Shown here: positions 36,692-45,702 of the stretch, one piece after another
How positions within the stretch are numbered: position 1 is the first letter of the stretch
Layout of the letters: each line of letters starts with the position of its first letter
From: Brevinematales bacterium
Lineage (GTDB): Bacteria > Spirochaetota > Brevinematia > Brevinematales > GWF1-51-8
DNA length: 64,000 bases
NCBI GenBank assembly: GCA_013177895.1
Contig: JABLXV010000032.1
Span: 23,643-87,642, forward strand
Direction: 5' to 3'
The notes under the pieces: model-generated
What the model was told of the DNA's origin: nothing
What the model saw: only the letters and a program-made list of their open reading frames with translations
The model's database searches: none
Program-made: the position numbers and the translations under genes

Positions 36692-38053
36692 ATGAATAAA
36701 CGGGTAGTGATTATCGGGGGAGGCGCCGGCGGGATGACCGCAGCCACTCAGATAAAGCGTCAGGATTCTGAGATAAAGGTCGTCGTGATCGATAAAGGGT
36801 CTTACGTATCGTGGGCGGGATGCCCTACTCCTTATTATATCGCCGGGAAAATCGACGAGGCGTCGATTGTTCACAACGATCCGGCATATTTCAAGAAAGA
36901 ACGCGATATCGATGTTTTGACCGATCATGCCGTCGAACGTATCGATTTCGCCGATAAGAAGCTCCTTGTACACGGCGCGACTGTCGAAGGCGATTACGGG
37001 TACGACACCCTGATCCTCAGCACGGGTGCGAAAGCGGTCGTCCCGGAGATTAAAGGTCTCCGCGCGAAGGACGGTTCGTTTCATAAGGGTATTTTTGTAC
37101 TTCGGCATGTAGAAGACGCGTTCACGATAAAAAAATATCTCGACGCCTGCGGGTGTAAAAACGGCGTGATTATCGGGGCGGGATTTGTCGGTCTGGAGAT
37201 GGCCGAATCGCTGAACCATCTCGGGATGAAAATAGATATTGTGGAGATGGCGGATTCGATCCTCCCGATGCTCGGCACAGTCGAACAGCGTAAACGGATT
37301 ATCGATACGTTAAAAAAGCACGATGTGGGTTTGCATTTAAGCGCCACGATCGACGAAATAATTTCGACGAACGGGACGGTCACCGAAACGGCGCTTTCCG
37401 ACGGGACTCTCCTTCACGCGGATTTCCTGCTGATCAGCATCGGGGTTCGTCCCGATCTGAGTTTGCTCGAACGTTCGGGATATACTCCTCCCGACGGGAA
37501 ATTGATGATCAACGAACGGATGGAAACCGGGATACCGGATGTTTACGCCTTGGGCGACATGGTATGGACGAAGCACCAGCTGACGGGAAAGCCATTCTAT
37601 GCTCCGTTCGGGGATGTCGCGGATAAACAGGGATTGATACTCGGCGGGATCATCGCCGGGGATTCCCTTGAGTTCCCCGGGGTCATCGGATCGGCGGCTA
37701 CCGCGGTATTCGACTGGCAGATGGCGGTAACGGGGTTGAACCTTCCGCAGGCTCGCGATAACGGGTTCGACGCGGATGAAACGAATATCAAATCGCTGCA
37801 CCGAATCATCGGGTTCGAGGGCACGATACCCGGGCTGGTCAATGTGGTATATGAAAAGAATACCTATCGGGTGCTTGGCGCGTCGATCGTGGCGCAAAGC
37901 GCCGCCGCGCAGTTCATCGACCAGTTTGCGATCGCGATTACATACGGACTGACCATCGAACAGTTATTCAAGGTAGATTACGCATATTCGCCATCGACGT
38001 CGGTGGTATGGAATCCGATTTTGGCGGCATACAGGAAAGTATTTAACCGATAA
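36692..38053 (+). CDS. CoA-disulfide reductase / NADH oxidase-type flavoprotein
   Basis: 453-aa FAD-dependent pyridine nucleotide-disulfide oxidoreductase. Seen: FAD-binding GGGAGGMTAA (about 9-18), a single redox cysteine in SWAGCPTPYYIAG (Cys about 44), NAD(P)-binding GAGFVGLEMAE (about 158-168), YALGDMVW, and the C-terminal dimerisation domain with YAYSPSTSVVWNPI. One conserved Cys rather than a CxxxxC pair places it with CoA-disulfide reductases, NADH oxidases and NADH-dependent persulfide reductases; the substrate cannot be decided. No rhodanese domain is attached. A perfect palindrome overlaps its promoter, so expression is probably regulated, perhaps by redox state. Confidence 0.88.
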   Translation: MNKRVVIIGGGAGGMTAATQIKRQDSEIKVVVIDKGSYVSWAGCPTPYYIAGKIDEASIVHNDPAYFKKERDIDVLTDHAVERIDFADKKLLVHGATVEGDYGYDTLILSTGAKAVVPEIKGLRAKDGSFHKGIFVLRHVEDAFTIKKYLDACGCKNGVIIGAGFVGLEMAESLNHLGMKIDIVEMADSILPMLGTVEQRKRIIDTLKKHDVGLHLSATIDEIISTNGTVTETALSDGTLLHADFLLISIGVRPDLSLLERSGYTPPDGKLMINERMETGIPDVYALGDMVWTKHQLTGKPFYAPFGDVADKQGLILGGIIAGDSLEFPGVIGSAATAVFDWQMAVTGLNLPQARDNGFDADETNIKSLHRIIGFEGTIPGLVNVVYEKNTYRVLGASIVAQSAAAQFIDQFAIAITYGLTIEQLFKVDYAYSPSTSVVWNPILAAYRKVFNR

Positions 38054-38087
38054 TTTTATATATCTTATATAGATACAGGAGGATTTC

Positions 38088-38567
38088 ATGGGAGAAAATG
38101 AAGTTGGAGACATCGGCACGGTTCAGCCGAAAAAAAGTAATGCCCTCAAGATTTTACTTGGCGCGCTGGTTCTGGTAATCTTAATCGGTTTGGGTGTCTG
38201 GCGCACTTGTACGTTAAGTACGCTCGATGTCGCCAACCCGTATATCGTCTGCCTGCGCGATTATTATTCGACTATCGCGACGGACTACACCAACGCGAAG
38301 GTGTTCTGGGCGGACGGGGTGATCAAGATTACCGGCGAGATTAACGGTGTCGTATCGGGACCTTTCGAGTTTTTCCCGTATGAGAACACCGACTTTAACG
38401 GCACGAACACTGTCGCCGCTAAGAAAATCTTATACAGCATCACTGTTCTGGAAGGAAGCCGTAATGCGTCCTACCTGAACGAGGCGTATCTGAAAGATAT
38501 GAACGGGGCTGTCAAGATACTCAGTATCGTCAACCTTCATAAAGGCCAGGCGATCGGTAAGAAATAA
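38088..38567 (+). CDS. Small single-pass membrane protein, unknown function
   Basis: 159 aa with a charged cytoplasmic N-terminus, one membrane helix (about 21-39) and an extracytoplasmic domain (NPYIVCLRDYYSTIATDYTN; VKILSIVNLHKGQAIGKK at the C-terminus). No family recognised. AGGAGG lies 7 bp before the ATG. It follows the flavoprotein by 34 bp and may share its transcript. Confidence 0.65.
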   Translation: MGENEVGDIGTVQPKKSNALKILLGALVLVILIGLGVWRTCTLSTLDVANPYIVCLRDYYSTIATDYTNAKVFWADGVIKITGEINGVVSGPFEFFPYENTDFNGTNTVAAKKILYSITVLEGSRNASYLNEAYLKDMNGAVKILSIVNLHKGQAIGKK

Positions 38568-38587
38568 CCTTTCAATTCTATTCCGGG

Positions 38588-38633
38588 CAAAGATAAGAAG
38601 CGGCGTATCCAAGACGAATGTTTCTTATCTTTG
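38588..38633. other. 12-bp inverted repeat between two genes
   Basis: CAAAGATAAGAA and its reverse complement enclose a 22-base loop, shortly after the stop at 38567. A T-rich but not continuous tail follows (TTCGCTT). It may end the upstream transcript; evidence is moderate. Confidence 0.4.
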
Positions 38634-38660
38634 TTCGCTTGTATAATATTCGACATCCTT

Positions 38661-38688
38661 TTGAATCCCGAATTTATATTCCTATAAA
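38661..38688 (+). promoter_or_regulatory. Candidate promoter of nrdJ
   Basis: TTGAAT and TATAAA with a 16-bp spacer, leaving a leader of about 120 bases before the ATG. The leader shows no cobalamin-riboswitch box and no clear NrdR box pair. Confidence 0.45.
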
Positions 38689-38814
38689 TATACTATTTAT
38701 TTTACGCACAGTTTATTTTTATATCCTGAAAGATAATAGAGTTTCGGGTATTTCTTGTTTTTCTGCGCGGACTTCGTTAAACTAATCCTGCTTCGATATT
38801 TTCAGGAGGGGATC

Positions 38815-41274
38815 ATGCCTTTTTCGGATAATGCGCTTTTTATTATGCAAAAACTTTATTTCAGGAAAGATAAAAACGGCAACCTGATAGAAAAAACCCC
38901 GGAAGAGTTATTCGCGAGGGTCGCCGATTTTGTCTCCGGCGCGGAAACCGACGCTTCACAGAAAAAATCCTTCCGGAATACGATCTATAAACTCATGCTC
39001 GACCAGAAGTTCATGTTTTCCTCGCCCACCCTGTTCAACGCGGGAAGCGATTTCCCTCTCGCGTCAAGCTGCTTTGTCGGTAAACTCGACGACGATATGC
39101 TTGCCATAATGAAGGCAGCGACCGATACCGCGATCACATTTAAGGCCGGCGCGGGTATGGGGCTGAACTTCGGGAACCTGCGTCCGAAAGGCGCGCCCGT
39201 AGGACGCGGCGGCACATCGAGCGGCCCGGTCAGCTTCATGCATCTTTTTAACGAGGTCGGCGAGACGGTTAAAAGCGGCGGAGTCCGCCGCGCGGCGTTT
39301 ATGGCGATGATGGATATCCATCACCCCGATATCGAGGCGTTTATCACCGCGAAGGACTTTATCGCGCTCCTCCGGCAGGATAATCCCGGGGTGGATATCC
39401 CCGATCATTTCATCGACTTCACCATGAACGAAATCGCCGCATCGCTCGCTTCCTATATCTCCAATACGGATTATCTCAACCAGATGGTCGGGAATATCCG
39501 CAAGACCCTTTTCGAGCCGCTCTCCAATATGAATATCAGCGTCGCGGTTACCGACAGCTTTATGAGGGCAGTCAACGACGATACGGAATTCGACCTCGAC
39601 CGCCATAAAGACAAGGGCATCTACCGGAAAATTATCGCGCGCGAGTTGTTCCATAAAATCGCGGTCTCCGCGTGGCGTACCGCCGACCCCGGGGTATGGT
39701 TTATCGACCGCGCCAACCAGTACGATACCGTGCCGGGATTCGGGCGTATCGATTCTACCAACCCGTGCGGCGAACAGAGCCTCCATCATTACACGAGCTG
39801 TAACCTCGGCTCCATCAATCTGATATCGTTCATCAAGAATAAATCTTTCGATTATACCGCATATGAGGAGACAATCTCCATCGCGGTGCGCGCGCTTGAT
39901 AATGTCATCGACTGCGCCGCATTCCCGACCGACGAGTTTACGCGCAACACACGCATGATTCGCCCTCTGGGATTAGGCTACACCGGCCTAGGAGAAGCGC
40001 TCTATCGTCTGGGTATCCCCTATAATTCGGAGGAAGGGTGCGAGTTCGCGGCTAACGCCGCTCGGGTGATGACCCAGACCGCGATCCGGGCTTCTATAGA
40101 GCTTGCGCGCGAGAAGGGTTCGTTCGATGTATTCGAACCGAACAAGGAAGCCCTGATACGGGTCGCCAAGGATTATTTCGACGACGACGAGGATAAAAAT
40201 AATATCGAGCAGCTGATCCGGCAGAACGGTATCCGCAACAGTAACTGGACGACCCTCGCGCCGACGGGAAGTATCAGCCTGATCCTCGATTCTTACACCT
40301 ATTCCCTCGAACCCCAGTTCGCGCTGGCGTACCATAAAAATCTGATCGACGGCGGTATTCTGACCTATGCCGATCCCGCGTTCGAGGCCGCGGTAAAACA
40401 TGACCGTAAAATCATCGACGCCGTGATCGATAACGGCGGGTCGTGCCAGGATGTGCCGGGCGTCCCGGATGCGGTCAAACGCGTGTTCACTGTCGCGCAC
40501 GATATCCACTACCTCGACCGCATCAAGATGCAGTCCGCTATCCAGCGATATATCTCCAACAGCATCTCCTCTACCATCAATCTGCCGACCGACATCACGG
40601 TCGAGGAAATCGAGGAAATTTACCTGAAGGCGTGGGAGATGAAGCTGAAGGGGATCACGATCTACCGCGACGGATGCAAATCGTTCCAGCCGATGACGAC
40701 GACCAAGAAGAAGAAAGAGGAAGCACCCACAGAACCGGCTATTCAATGCCCGGTTCCGTATAAACGCCCGGGAGTGCTGAAGGGCGAGATCGTCAAGACC
40801 AAGACCGGCAGCGGAACCCTTTATACCTCGCTGGGTATGGACGAGAACGGGCTGCCGATAGAAATATTTATCAATATATCGAAGCACGGTTCTGAAACGT
40901 CGTCGTTCTCGGAGGCGCTCGGCCGGCTGATATCGATCGCGCTCCAGAGCGGGGTGCCCTCCGACCGTATCGCCGACTCGATTATCGGGATTGTCGGGGA
41001 TAAGCCGACATGGGACAACGGTAAACTCATCAAGAGTATTCCCGACGCCGTAGGGCGCGTACTCCGGCAGTATTCCCAGCCGGCTCCGGCGGTACAGGAG
41101 GATTCCACTCTGTTTAACCAGACGGATACGGCCGCTCCGAATACGGACATCGACTTTAAGAACCCCGTGGAGATTCCCGGCGCGACTACCTGCCCGACAT
41201 GCGGCGAAATGGCGCTCGTACGCACGGAGGACTGCATGTCCTGCCTGTCCTGCGGGTATTCAAAGTGCGGGTAA
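38815..41274 (+). CDS. nrdJ: Adenosylcobalamin-dependent (class II) ribonucleotide reductase
   Basis: 819 aa; makes deoxyribonucleotides with or without oxygen, needing vitamin B12. Catalytic residues: redox pair Cys86 (ASSCF) and Cys329 (SCNLGS), thiyl-radical Cys318 in NPCGEQ (316-321). PTGSISLILD and STINLP motifs follow. The C-terminus has a cysteine cluster (CPTCG, CMSCLSCGYSKCG) that serves in re-reduction or zinc binding in this family. About 55 extra residues (181-236) separate FITAK from NMNISVAVTD. The ATG at 38815 has AGGAGGGG upstream and starts the conserved region; the frame extends 20 codons further up without a ribosome site. Confidence 0.94.
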   Translation: MPFSDNALFIMQKLYFRKDKNGNLIEKTPEELFARVADFVSGAETDASQKKSFRNTIYKLMLDQKFMFSSPTLFNAGSDFPLASSCFVGKLDDDMLAIMKAATDTAITFKAGAGMGLNFGNLRPKGAPVGRGGTSSGPVSFMHLFNEVGETVKSGGVRRAAFMAMMDIHHPDIEAFITAKDFIALLRQDNPGVDIPDHFIDFTMNEIAASLASYISNTDYLNQMVGNIRKTLFEPLSNMNISVAVTDSFMRAVNDDTEFDLDRHKDKGIYRKIIARELFHKIAVSAWRTADPGVWFIDRANQYDTVPGFGRIDSTNPCGEQSLHHYTSCNLGSINLISFIKNKSFDYTAYEETISIAVRALDNVIDCAAFPTDEFTRNTRMIRPLGLGYTGLGEALYRLGIPYNSEEGCEFAANAARVMTQTAIRASIELAREKGSFDVFEPNKEALIRVAKDYFDDDEDKNNIEQLIRQNGIRNSNWTTLAPTGSISLILDSYTYSLEPQFALAYHKNLIDGGILTYADPAFEAAVKHDRKIIDAVIDNGGSCQDVPGVPDAVKRVFTVAHDIHYLDRIKMQSAIQRYISNSISSTINLPTDITVEEIEEIYLKAWEMKLKGITIYRDGCKSFQPMTTTKKKKEEAPTEPAIQCPVPYKRPGVLKGEIVKTKTGSGTLYTSLGMDENGLPIEIFINISKHGSETSSFSEALGRLISIALQSGVPSDRIADSIIGIVGDKPTWDNGKLIKSIPDAVGRVLRQYSQPAPAVQEDSTLFNQTDTAAPNTDIDFKNPVEIPGATTCPTCGEMALVRTEDCMSCLSCGYSKCG

Positions 41275-41297
41275 ATGTTTCGGATAGGATGAACGGG

Positions 41298-41816
41298 TTA
41301 TTTCTTCTTTTTTGATAGAGCGATGGATAGAGCGGTCGTGAGTTTCAGGATAGTGCCGTTCATATTTTTGATGCGATTGGACAACACCCCGGATAATTCC
41401 TTCATAATCTTATACCCGATCAGCGGCTCCCGGATGGCGAGCGCGTCGAAATCGTCTTTGTTGATTTCGTAGAGGATGCACGGGGTGATCGCCTTGATGG
41501 TCGCGGAACGGGGCGCGCCCGTAATCAGCGACATTTCGCCGAATACGCTCATCTGTTTGGCGTCGAGCGATGCGATCGACTTCTCCGCGTCGCTCCATTT
41601 ATGCGAACCGACCTTTAACGTGATATGACTGACGACCTGCACCACGCCCTCGCGGAAGATGTACATCGTGTATCCCTCTTCCCCTTCGGTGACAATCGTC
41701 TCGTTTTCACGGAATTTAACGCGCTTGAGAATAGAAAAGAACTTTTCGATCTCAGCGGGATTGAGCTCTTTAAAAAAGGATATTTCCGATAAGAAATTCA
41801 TATCATCGTTCGACAA
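41298..41816 (-). CDS. Stand-alone cyclic-nucleotide-binding domain protein
   Basis: 172-aa protein made of one cNBD (about 5-145): SFFKELNPAEIEKFF at the start, the beta-roll (FRENETIVTEGEEGYTMYIF) and the phosphate-binding cassette FGEMSLITGAPRSATI, whose Glu and Arg are the residues that contact cAMP or cGMP. There is no helix-turn-helix, so it is not a CRP-type regulator. It lies 10 bp after the K+ channel gene in the same operon, so it may serve as a detached ligand-binding subunit of that channel. That pairing is inference. Confidence 0.87.
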   Translation of the reverse strand: MSNDDMNFLSEISFFKELNPAEIEKFFSILKRVKFRENETIVTEGEEGYTMYIFREGVVQVVSHITLKVGSHKWSDAEKSIASLDAKQMSVFGEMSLITGAPRSATIKAITPCILYEINKDDFDALAIREPLIGYKIMKELSGVLSNRIKNMNGTILKLTTALSIALSKKKK

Positions 41817-41826
41817 AACGTTCCTC

Positions 41827-43011
41827 CTAATAAATCACAAACGCGAGGGAGTCTTCTTCAGACAAAACATACGAGTCGTCGGGGTTGATCTTAACCTTGT
41901 ACTTTTCTTCCTCGTTCTCGAAATACCCCTGCTCCGCCTCCTTAAACTTCGCCCGGATAAACGCATCGATTGCGTTATCGCTCGTCAATAAGTCGTCGAT
42001 AGTCAGTTCGCGTTCGGTAGCCAATAGCGCGACAACCATACCCTTCGCGCGTTCGCGGAAATATTTAAAAAGATCGGTAAAATTCTTGCCTATATAACTC
42101 TTCGGGATACTCTCCAGCCGAACCTTCGGTTCATCATAGTTGACAATCAGTTCGCGGAAAAATGTCGGCATCGCGGGGGAGACCAGCGAACTGGATATGA
42201 GTATCGGATTGAACTCGCTGCTCTGGATAATATTGTCGGCTCCCGCGCGGACGATATGCTTCATCTTCTCCTGCTTGATTACCTCGCAGAATATTTTGAT
42301 CTCGGGGTTGATCGCCTTGATCGTCAGTACCGCGAGAAGGGTGCGTTCGTCGGCTTCGTCGATCAGCTTCTTCCCGTATACGTCGGCGATCACGATGACC
42401 GTGCTCGCAAAATCGATATTAGCCCGCTTGAGCACGCTTTCCTTCGTGAAATCGCCGTGCACGAAGCGGATATTGAATCCCATAAATTTCGAACGTATTT
42501 CATCATAATCGTCCTCGCTTCCGTCGTTCACCAGTACGAGGTTGAAATTCCTGTTCCCGAGGAACAGCGGAATAGACGTGATGATTTTATCCAGATTTTG
42601 ATTCCATCCTAAGATGAGAATATGATCTTTAAGGTTCACTTTACCTAACCCCCTCCTTTCTTTTAATCGGAGATCGACCAATACGGAGGCCACGCTACCG
42701 GAGAATATCGAGAATACGGATATACCGGCTATCAAGGTGGCAATACCAACTAATTTCCCGGGGATTGACTTCGGAACATAGTCCCCGTACCCTACTGTGG
42801 TGATCGTAACGAATAACCACCAGACGGTATCGAATAGAGAATTGATCTGGGTATCGGGAGTTTTGTTTATCGTTTCGACAACATACATGAGTATGCCGAG
42901 GAGAAACGGCAGGGTGCCGAGCAGGAAAAATATCCTGCTGCTCGGTTCGCTCCACTTGGTTTTTAGAAAGAATCCGATGTTTTTGAAAAAGCCCGTTTTC
43001 TTTGTTTTCAC
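41827..43011 (-). CDS. Two-helix potassium channel with RCK (TrkA-N/C) domain
   Basis: 394 aa: membrane helix (about 28-48), pore loop with canonical selectivity filter TVGYGD (72-77), second helix (about 88-108), then a cytoplasmic RCK/TrkA-N Rossmann domain (NLKDHILILGWNQNLDKII at about 126) and a C-terminal TrkA-C-like region. It resembles MthK-type channels gated by a cytoplasmic ring. Its ATG overlaps the PilZ gene's stop by 4 bp (minus strand), and the cNBD gene follows, so it may be controlled by nucleotide second messengers. The IS inside the PilZ gene may reduce its expression. Confidence 0.9.
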   Translation of the reverse strand: MKTKKTGFFKNIGFFLKTKWSEPSSRIFFLLGTLPFLLGILMYVVETINKTPDTQINSLFDTVWWLFVTITTVGYGDYVPKSIPGKLVGIATLIAGISVFSIFSGSVASVLVDLRLKERRGLGKVNLKDHILILGWNQNLDKIITSIPLFLGNRNFNLVLVNDGSEDDYDEIRSKFMGFNIRFVHGDFTKESVLKRANIDFASTVIVIADVYGKKLIDEADERTLLAVLTIKAINPEIKIFCEVIKQEKMKHIVRAGADNIIQSSEFNPILISSSLVSPAMPTFFRELIVNYDEPKVRLESIPKSYIGKNFTDLFKYFRERAKGMVVALLATERELTIDDLLTSDNAIDAFIRAKFKEAEQGYFENEEEKYKVKINPDDSYVLSEEDSLAFVIY

Positions 43012-43374
43012 GAATTTGCCCCAGCGGCCTCACTTTTTACAGATAGTTTCAGAAAATTCCTGATAAAGTTCCCTATATCGGCTTTGGTCTCTTCGTTCAA
43101 TGAGAGAAATTCGAATGCGATATTCAATCCCGCATTCTCGCCGGGAATATAATCGTAGCGGACTATTCTCGATGTGACCTCGATCTGCTTATCGTTCAGG
43201 GATAACCCCAGTTTGACGATAGCATTCTCGTTGTAGGATCGCGCGAGGTAGACATTTTTCGTATTCGCCAGTAATCCGCCCATCGATATATCGATGACCG
43301 CGAATGTGTCCGATTCCGAGGCGGTTTTCATTTTGGACTTGACCACCACTTCGCCGAGGATATCCGCCAATCCC
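43008..43374 (-). pseudogene. C-terminal part of IS-interrupted PilZ-domain gene
   Basis: Encodes the second half of a PilZ-like domain, including VIDISMGGL, the D-x-S-x-x-G c-di-GMP motif. It has lost its N-terminus to the IS at 43379. A TTG at 43370 could start translation, but the natural start is at 45693. Joined to the other part over one TTAA copy, the frame is continuous through ...YYIKGLADILGEV. It overlaps the channel gene by 4 bp. Confidence 0.88.
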
Positions 43375-43378
43375 TTAA
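43375..43378. repeat. Target site duplication TTAA (left copy)
   Basis: TTAA directly before the IS left end, matching TTAA at 44813-44816 after its right end. Together they define the insertion exactly. Confidence 0.85.
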
Positions 43379-43460
43379 GGGCAGTTCTAAAAACTCACCC
43401 GAAATTATAGAAATAGTGTAAAGTATGATAAAATCATAGTCAAAGAAACGAGGGACGGCT

Positions 43461-43550
43461 ATGACGAAAATCAAGAAAAAAGACCGCGGACTGTTCGAGT
43501 ATGAAGGAACGGATGGCGAGACTGAACGGGATAAAGACACCGATGGATAA
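43461..43550 (+). CDS. Short upstream frame of the IS transposase (29 aa)
   Basis: ATG preceded by GAGGG at good spacing, encoding MTKIKKKDRGLFEYE and then a short unrelated tail. The DRGLFEYE part matches what usually precedes the ERMARL-like segment in IS5 transposases, but that segment is in the +1 frame here, beginning at 43501. So this is the true N-terminus of the transposase, separated by a 1-base shift near 43504-43508 (mutation or programmed). Confidence 0.6.
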   Translation: MTKIKKKDRGLFEYEGTDGETERDKDTDG

Positions 43551-44529
43551 GCTGAACACCTTTATCAATTGGGAAATGTTCCGGTATATTCTGAATGAGG
43601 CACTGGCTCAAAAAGAGCAGAAAGGTCCCGGTGGAGCGCCGCATTACGACTATGTTTTCATGTTCAAGATATTGGTATTTCAAAGATATTACAATCTGTC
43701 CGACGAACGGGCGGAGTTTACAATCAACGACAGCCTGTCTGCGCAGCGTTTTCTGGGAATCACGCTCTCCGACCAAGTGCCCGATCATAACAAGATATGG
43801 GAGTTTCGCGAACGGTTAATGAAGGCGGGAGTGGTTGAAAGATTGTTCGAGATGTTCGACAGACAGCTTGCGAGAGCCGGGATTGTCGGGATAGCAGGGT
43901 CGATAGTGGACGCGAGTTTTGTGGAAAGCCCGAAGCAGAGGAACACGCGTGAGGAAAACAAGATGATCAAAGAGGGTCAGACGCCGCCGGAATGGAAGGA
44001 AAATAAGTCGAAACTATCGCATAAGGATACCGACGCAAGATGGACAAAAAAAGACGGGGTAAATTATTTCGGTTACAAGGATCATGTGAAGGTGGATGCG
44101 AAGTCGAAGCTGATTAGGAATTATACGGTCACGAGCGCGAATGTGCACGATTCGCAGGCGGTCGAGGAACTGGTAAACAAGGACGACGAGGGAAAACCGC
44201 TTTATGGGGACAGCGCGTACACGGGACAGGCGGTGGCGGAGATTTTATCGGAATTCGGGATCGAGAATAAGATACACGAAAAAGGTTACCGGAATAAACC
44301 GTTGACCGAGGCGCAGAAAGAGAAGAACAGGGAAAAGAGTAAGGTGAGGGCGCGGGTCGAACACCCGTTCGGCTTTATGGAAAACAGCATGGGCGGCATG
44401 GAGATTAGGACGATAGGGTTGAACAGGGCGAAGACGCAGATAGGATTGAAAAACCTTGTTTACAATTTCGCGCGTTACGCGTTCCTGATGTCGAGATGCG
44501 GTGTATTGAGCCTGTCGAAATGCGCATAA
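43501..44529 (+). CDS. IS5 family transposase (main frame)
   Basis: 342 aa in the main frame. N-terminal NTFINWEMFRYIL and YDYVFMFKILVFQRYYNLSD are typical of the family, with DDE residues in IVDASFV (Asp), YGDSAYTG (Asp) and RARVEHPFG (Glu). The ATG at 43501 has no ribosome-binding site; the one that has lies at 43461 in another frame. Activity therefore needs a frameshift, or this copy is inactive. Confidence 0.88.
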   Translation: MKERMARLNGIKTPMDKLNTFINWEMFRYILNEALAQKEQKGPGGAPHYDYVFMFKILVFQRYYNLSDERAEFTINDSLSAQRFLGITLSDQVPDHNKIWEFRERLMKAGVVERLFEMFDRQLARAGIVGIAGSIVDASFVESPKQRNTREENKMIKEGQTPPEWKENKSKLSHKDTDARWTKKDGVNYFGYKDHVKVDAKSKLIRNYTVTSANVHDSQAVEELVNKDDEGKPLYGDSAYTGQAVAEILSEFGIENKIHEKGYRNKPLTEAQKEKNREKSKVRARVEHPFGFMENSMGGMEIRTIGLNRAKTQIGLKNLVYNFARYAFLMSRCGVLSLSKCA

Positions 44530-44560
44530 AGAGCAGTAAAACGGTGTTTAAAAGGCATTC

Positions 44561-44813
44561 TAACGCTGTTTAAACACGCGTTGAACGGTATTAGTCTGTC
44601 TTTTTGGTTAGGAAGCGTTGTAAAAAAAAGATTTTTTACGAATAGATAGGGTGTTCCGTAAAATTACGGTTTTTAGAACCACCCTATATAACGCTGTTTA
44701 AACACGCGTTGAACGGTATTAGTCTGTCTTTTTGGTTAGGAAGCGTTGTAAAAAAAAGATTTTTTACGAATAGATAGGGTGTTCCGTAAAATTACGGTTT
44801 TTAGAACCACCCT
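44561..44813 (+). repeat. 128-bp tandem duplication of the IS right end
   Basis: Bases 44561-44685 and 44689-44813 are identical over 125 bp, period 128. Both copies end with the terminal repeat; the inner end is followed by TATA (44685-44688) and the outer by TTAA. An AAAAAAAAGATTTTTT tract and a GTAAAATTAC palindrome lie in each unit. Confidence 0.92.
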
Positions 44814-44816
44814 TAA
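44813..44816. repeat. Target site duplication TTAA (right copy)
   Basis: TTAA directly after the outer IS right end, the partner of 43375-43378. Confidence 0.85.
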
Positions 44817-45693
44817 TATAATAAATATCGTATATCGTCAGGTGCTTGTACTTGGGATCCGCGGGCACGGAAACCTCGATTACCCCGGAAACCAGATCGC
44901 CGATCAGTATGGGAACCATACAGTAGGAAATAACATTACGGTTCAGATAGTTCGCCCTGATCTGTTCCAAAATATCGGGAGACAGTGTCTTACCAGCCAT
45001 CTCGAAATATTTCTCATACCCGATAATATTGTACTTCGCGCCGAGATGGACATAATTGTTCAGATTATCCGTATCGTTGATCCAGAAAGTTTTCTGGTAA
45101 CGGTATACGACTTTTTCCAGCGGCGAGAGACTATTGATATCCTTGAAAATATTCGTCTTATAGAAATTGGAGTAACGCGAGAGCTCCTCTCCGATCATCT
45201 GGACAATTCCCTTGATATCGGGAGATTCCTGGTTCAGCTCCATATAAATTTTCTGCATATTCGGTGGCAATTCCTCTATATTCGGCTTTGCGATAGGAGT
45301 CGCATCCGCGGAACTCTCGAGCGAAAGTATCGCCATTTTAATCCCATCCTTCGGAAGCTGGACGCGTGTAAATTTCCGCATCGCGTGACTGATCATCCCC
45401 TCGGGAAGATTGATATCGATGCTTTTCAACGGGAGGCTAAGTACGCGCAAATCGACCATTTCCGATGAATAGAAAAAACGGTTGTATTCGAAGGTCAGTT
45501 TGAGATTCTTTATTGGAATCAGATCGGGAATTTTATCGAAAAATATAGTGACATAATTCGAATCGCTTTTCGTAATAAACCCCGATACGATCGTGTTATT
45601 ATTGAGACCCTTCAGACTGATACCGATATGCTTCAAACGGACCTGGTTCAATACTGAGATAATTTCCGTTTTTTTAATCGTTCCTTTTTCCAT
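44813..45693 (-). pseudogene. N-terminal part of IS-interrupted PilZ-domain gene
   Basis: About 293 codons of a cytoplasmic protein of 415 aa before insertion. It opens with a YcgR-like N-domain (VRLKHIGISLKGLNNNTIVSG) and has RKFTRV (about 105-110), a candidate RxxxR c-di-GMP motif; the matching DxSxxG is in the other part (43008-43374). A region between them (about 120-290) looks like a GAF or DUF1577-type insert, a family known to me from Leptospira. As it stands, translation would run into the IS and end after GSKNRNFTEHPIYS. It starts 9 bp after the WD40 gene. Confidence 0.85.
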
Positions 45694-45702
45694 CCTACAC
45701 CC

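Larger units (their letters stand above)
43379..44812 (+). mobile_element. IS5-type insertion sequence, 1434 bp with duplicated right end
   Basis: Ends: GGGCAGTTCTAAAAAC on the left and the reverse complement of GGGTGGTTCTAAAAAC on the right (14 of 16 match), flanked by TTAA. It carries one DDE transposase. The right end is present twice as a 128-bp tandem duplication; without it the element would be 1306 bp. The first 126 bp are identical to the partial copy at 63875-64000, so transposition was recent. It splits a PilZ gene. Confidence 0.93.

Noticed and set aside
38568..38814. Cobalamin riboswitch upstream of the B12-dependent reductase
   Set aside because: I looked for the B12-box core (GCCACTG type) and the paired stems and did not find them.
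43475..43482. A-rich AAAAAAG slippery site for a programmed -1 shift in the IS
   Set aside because: The transposase body is in the +1 frame relative to the upstream ATG, and the heptamer is not in the right register for a -1 slip.
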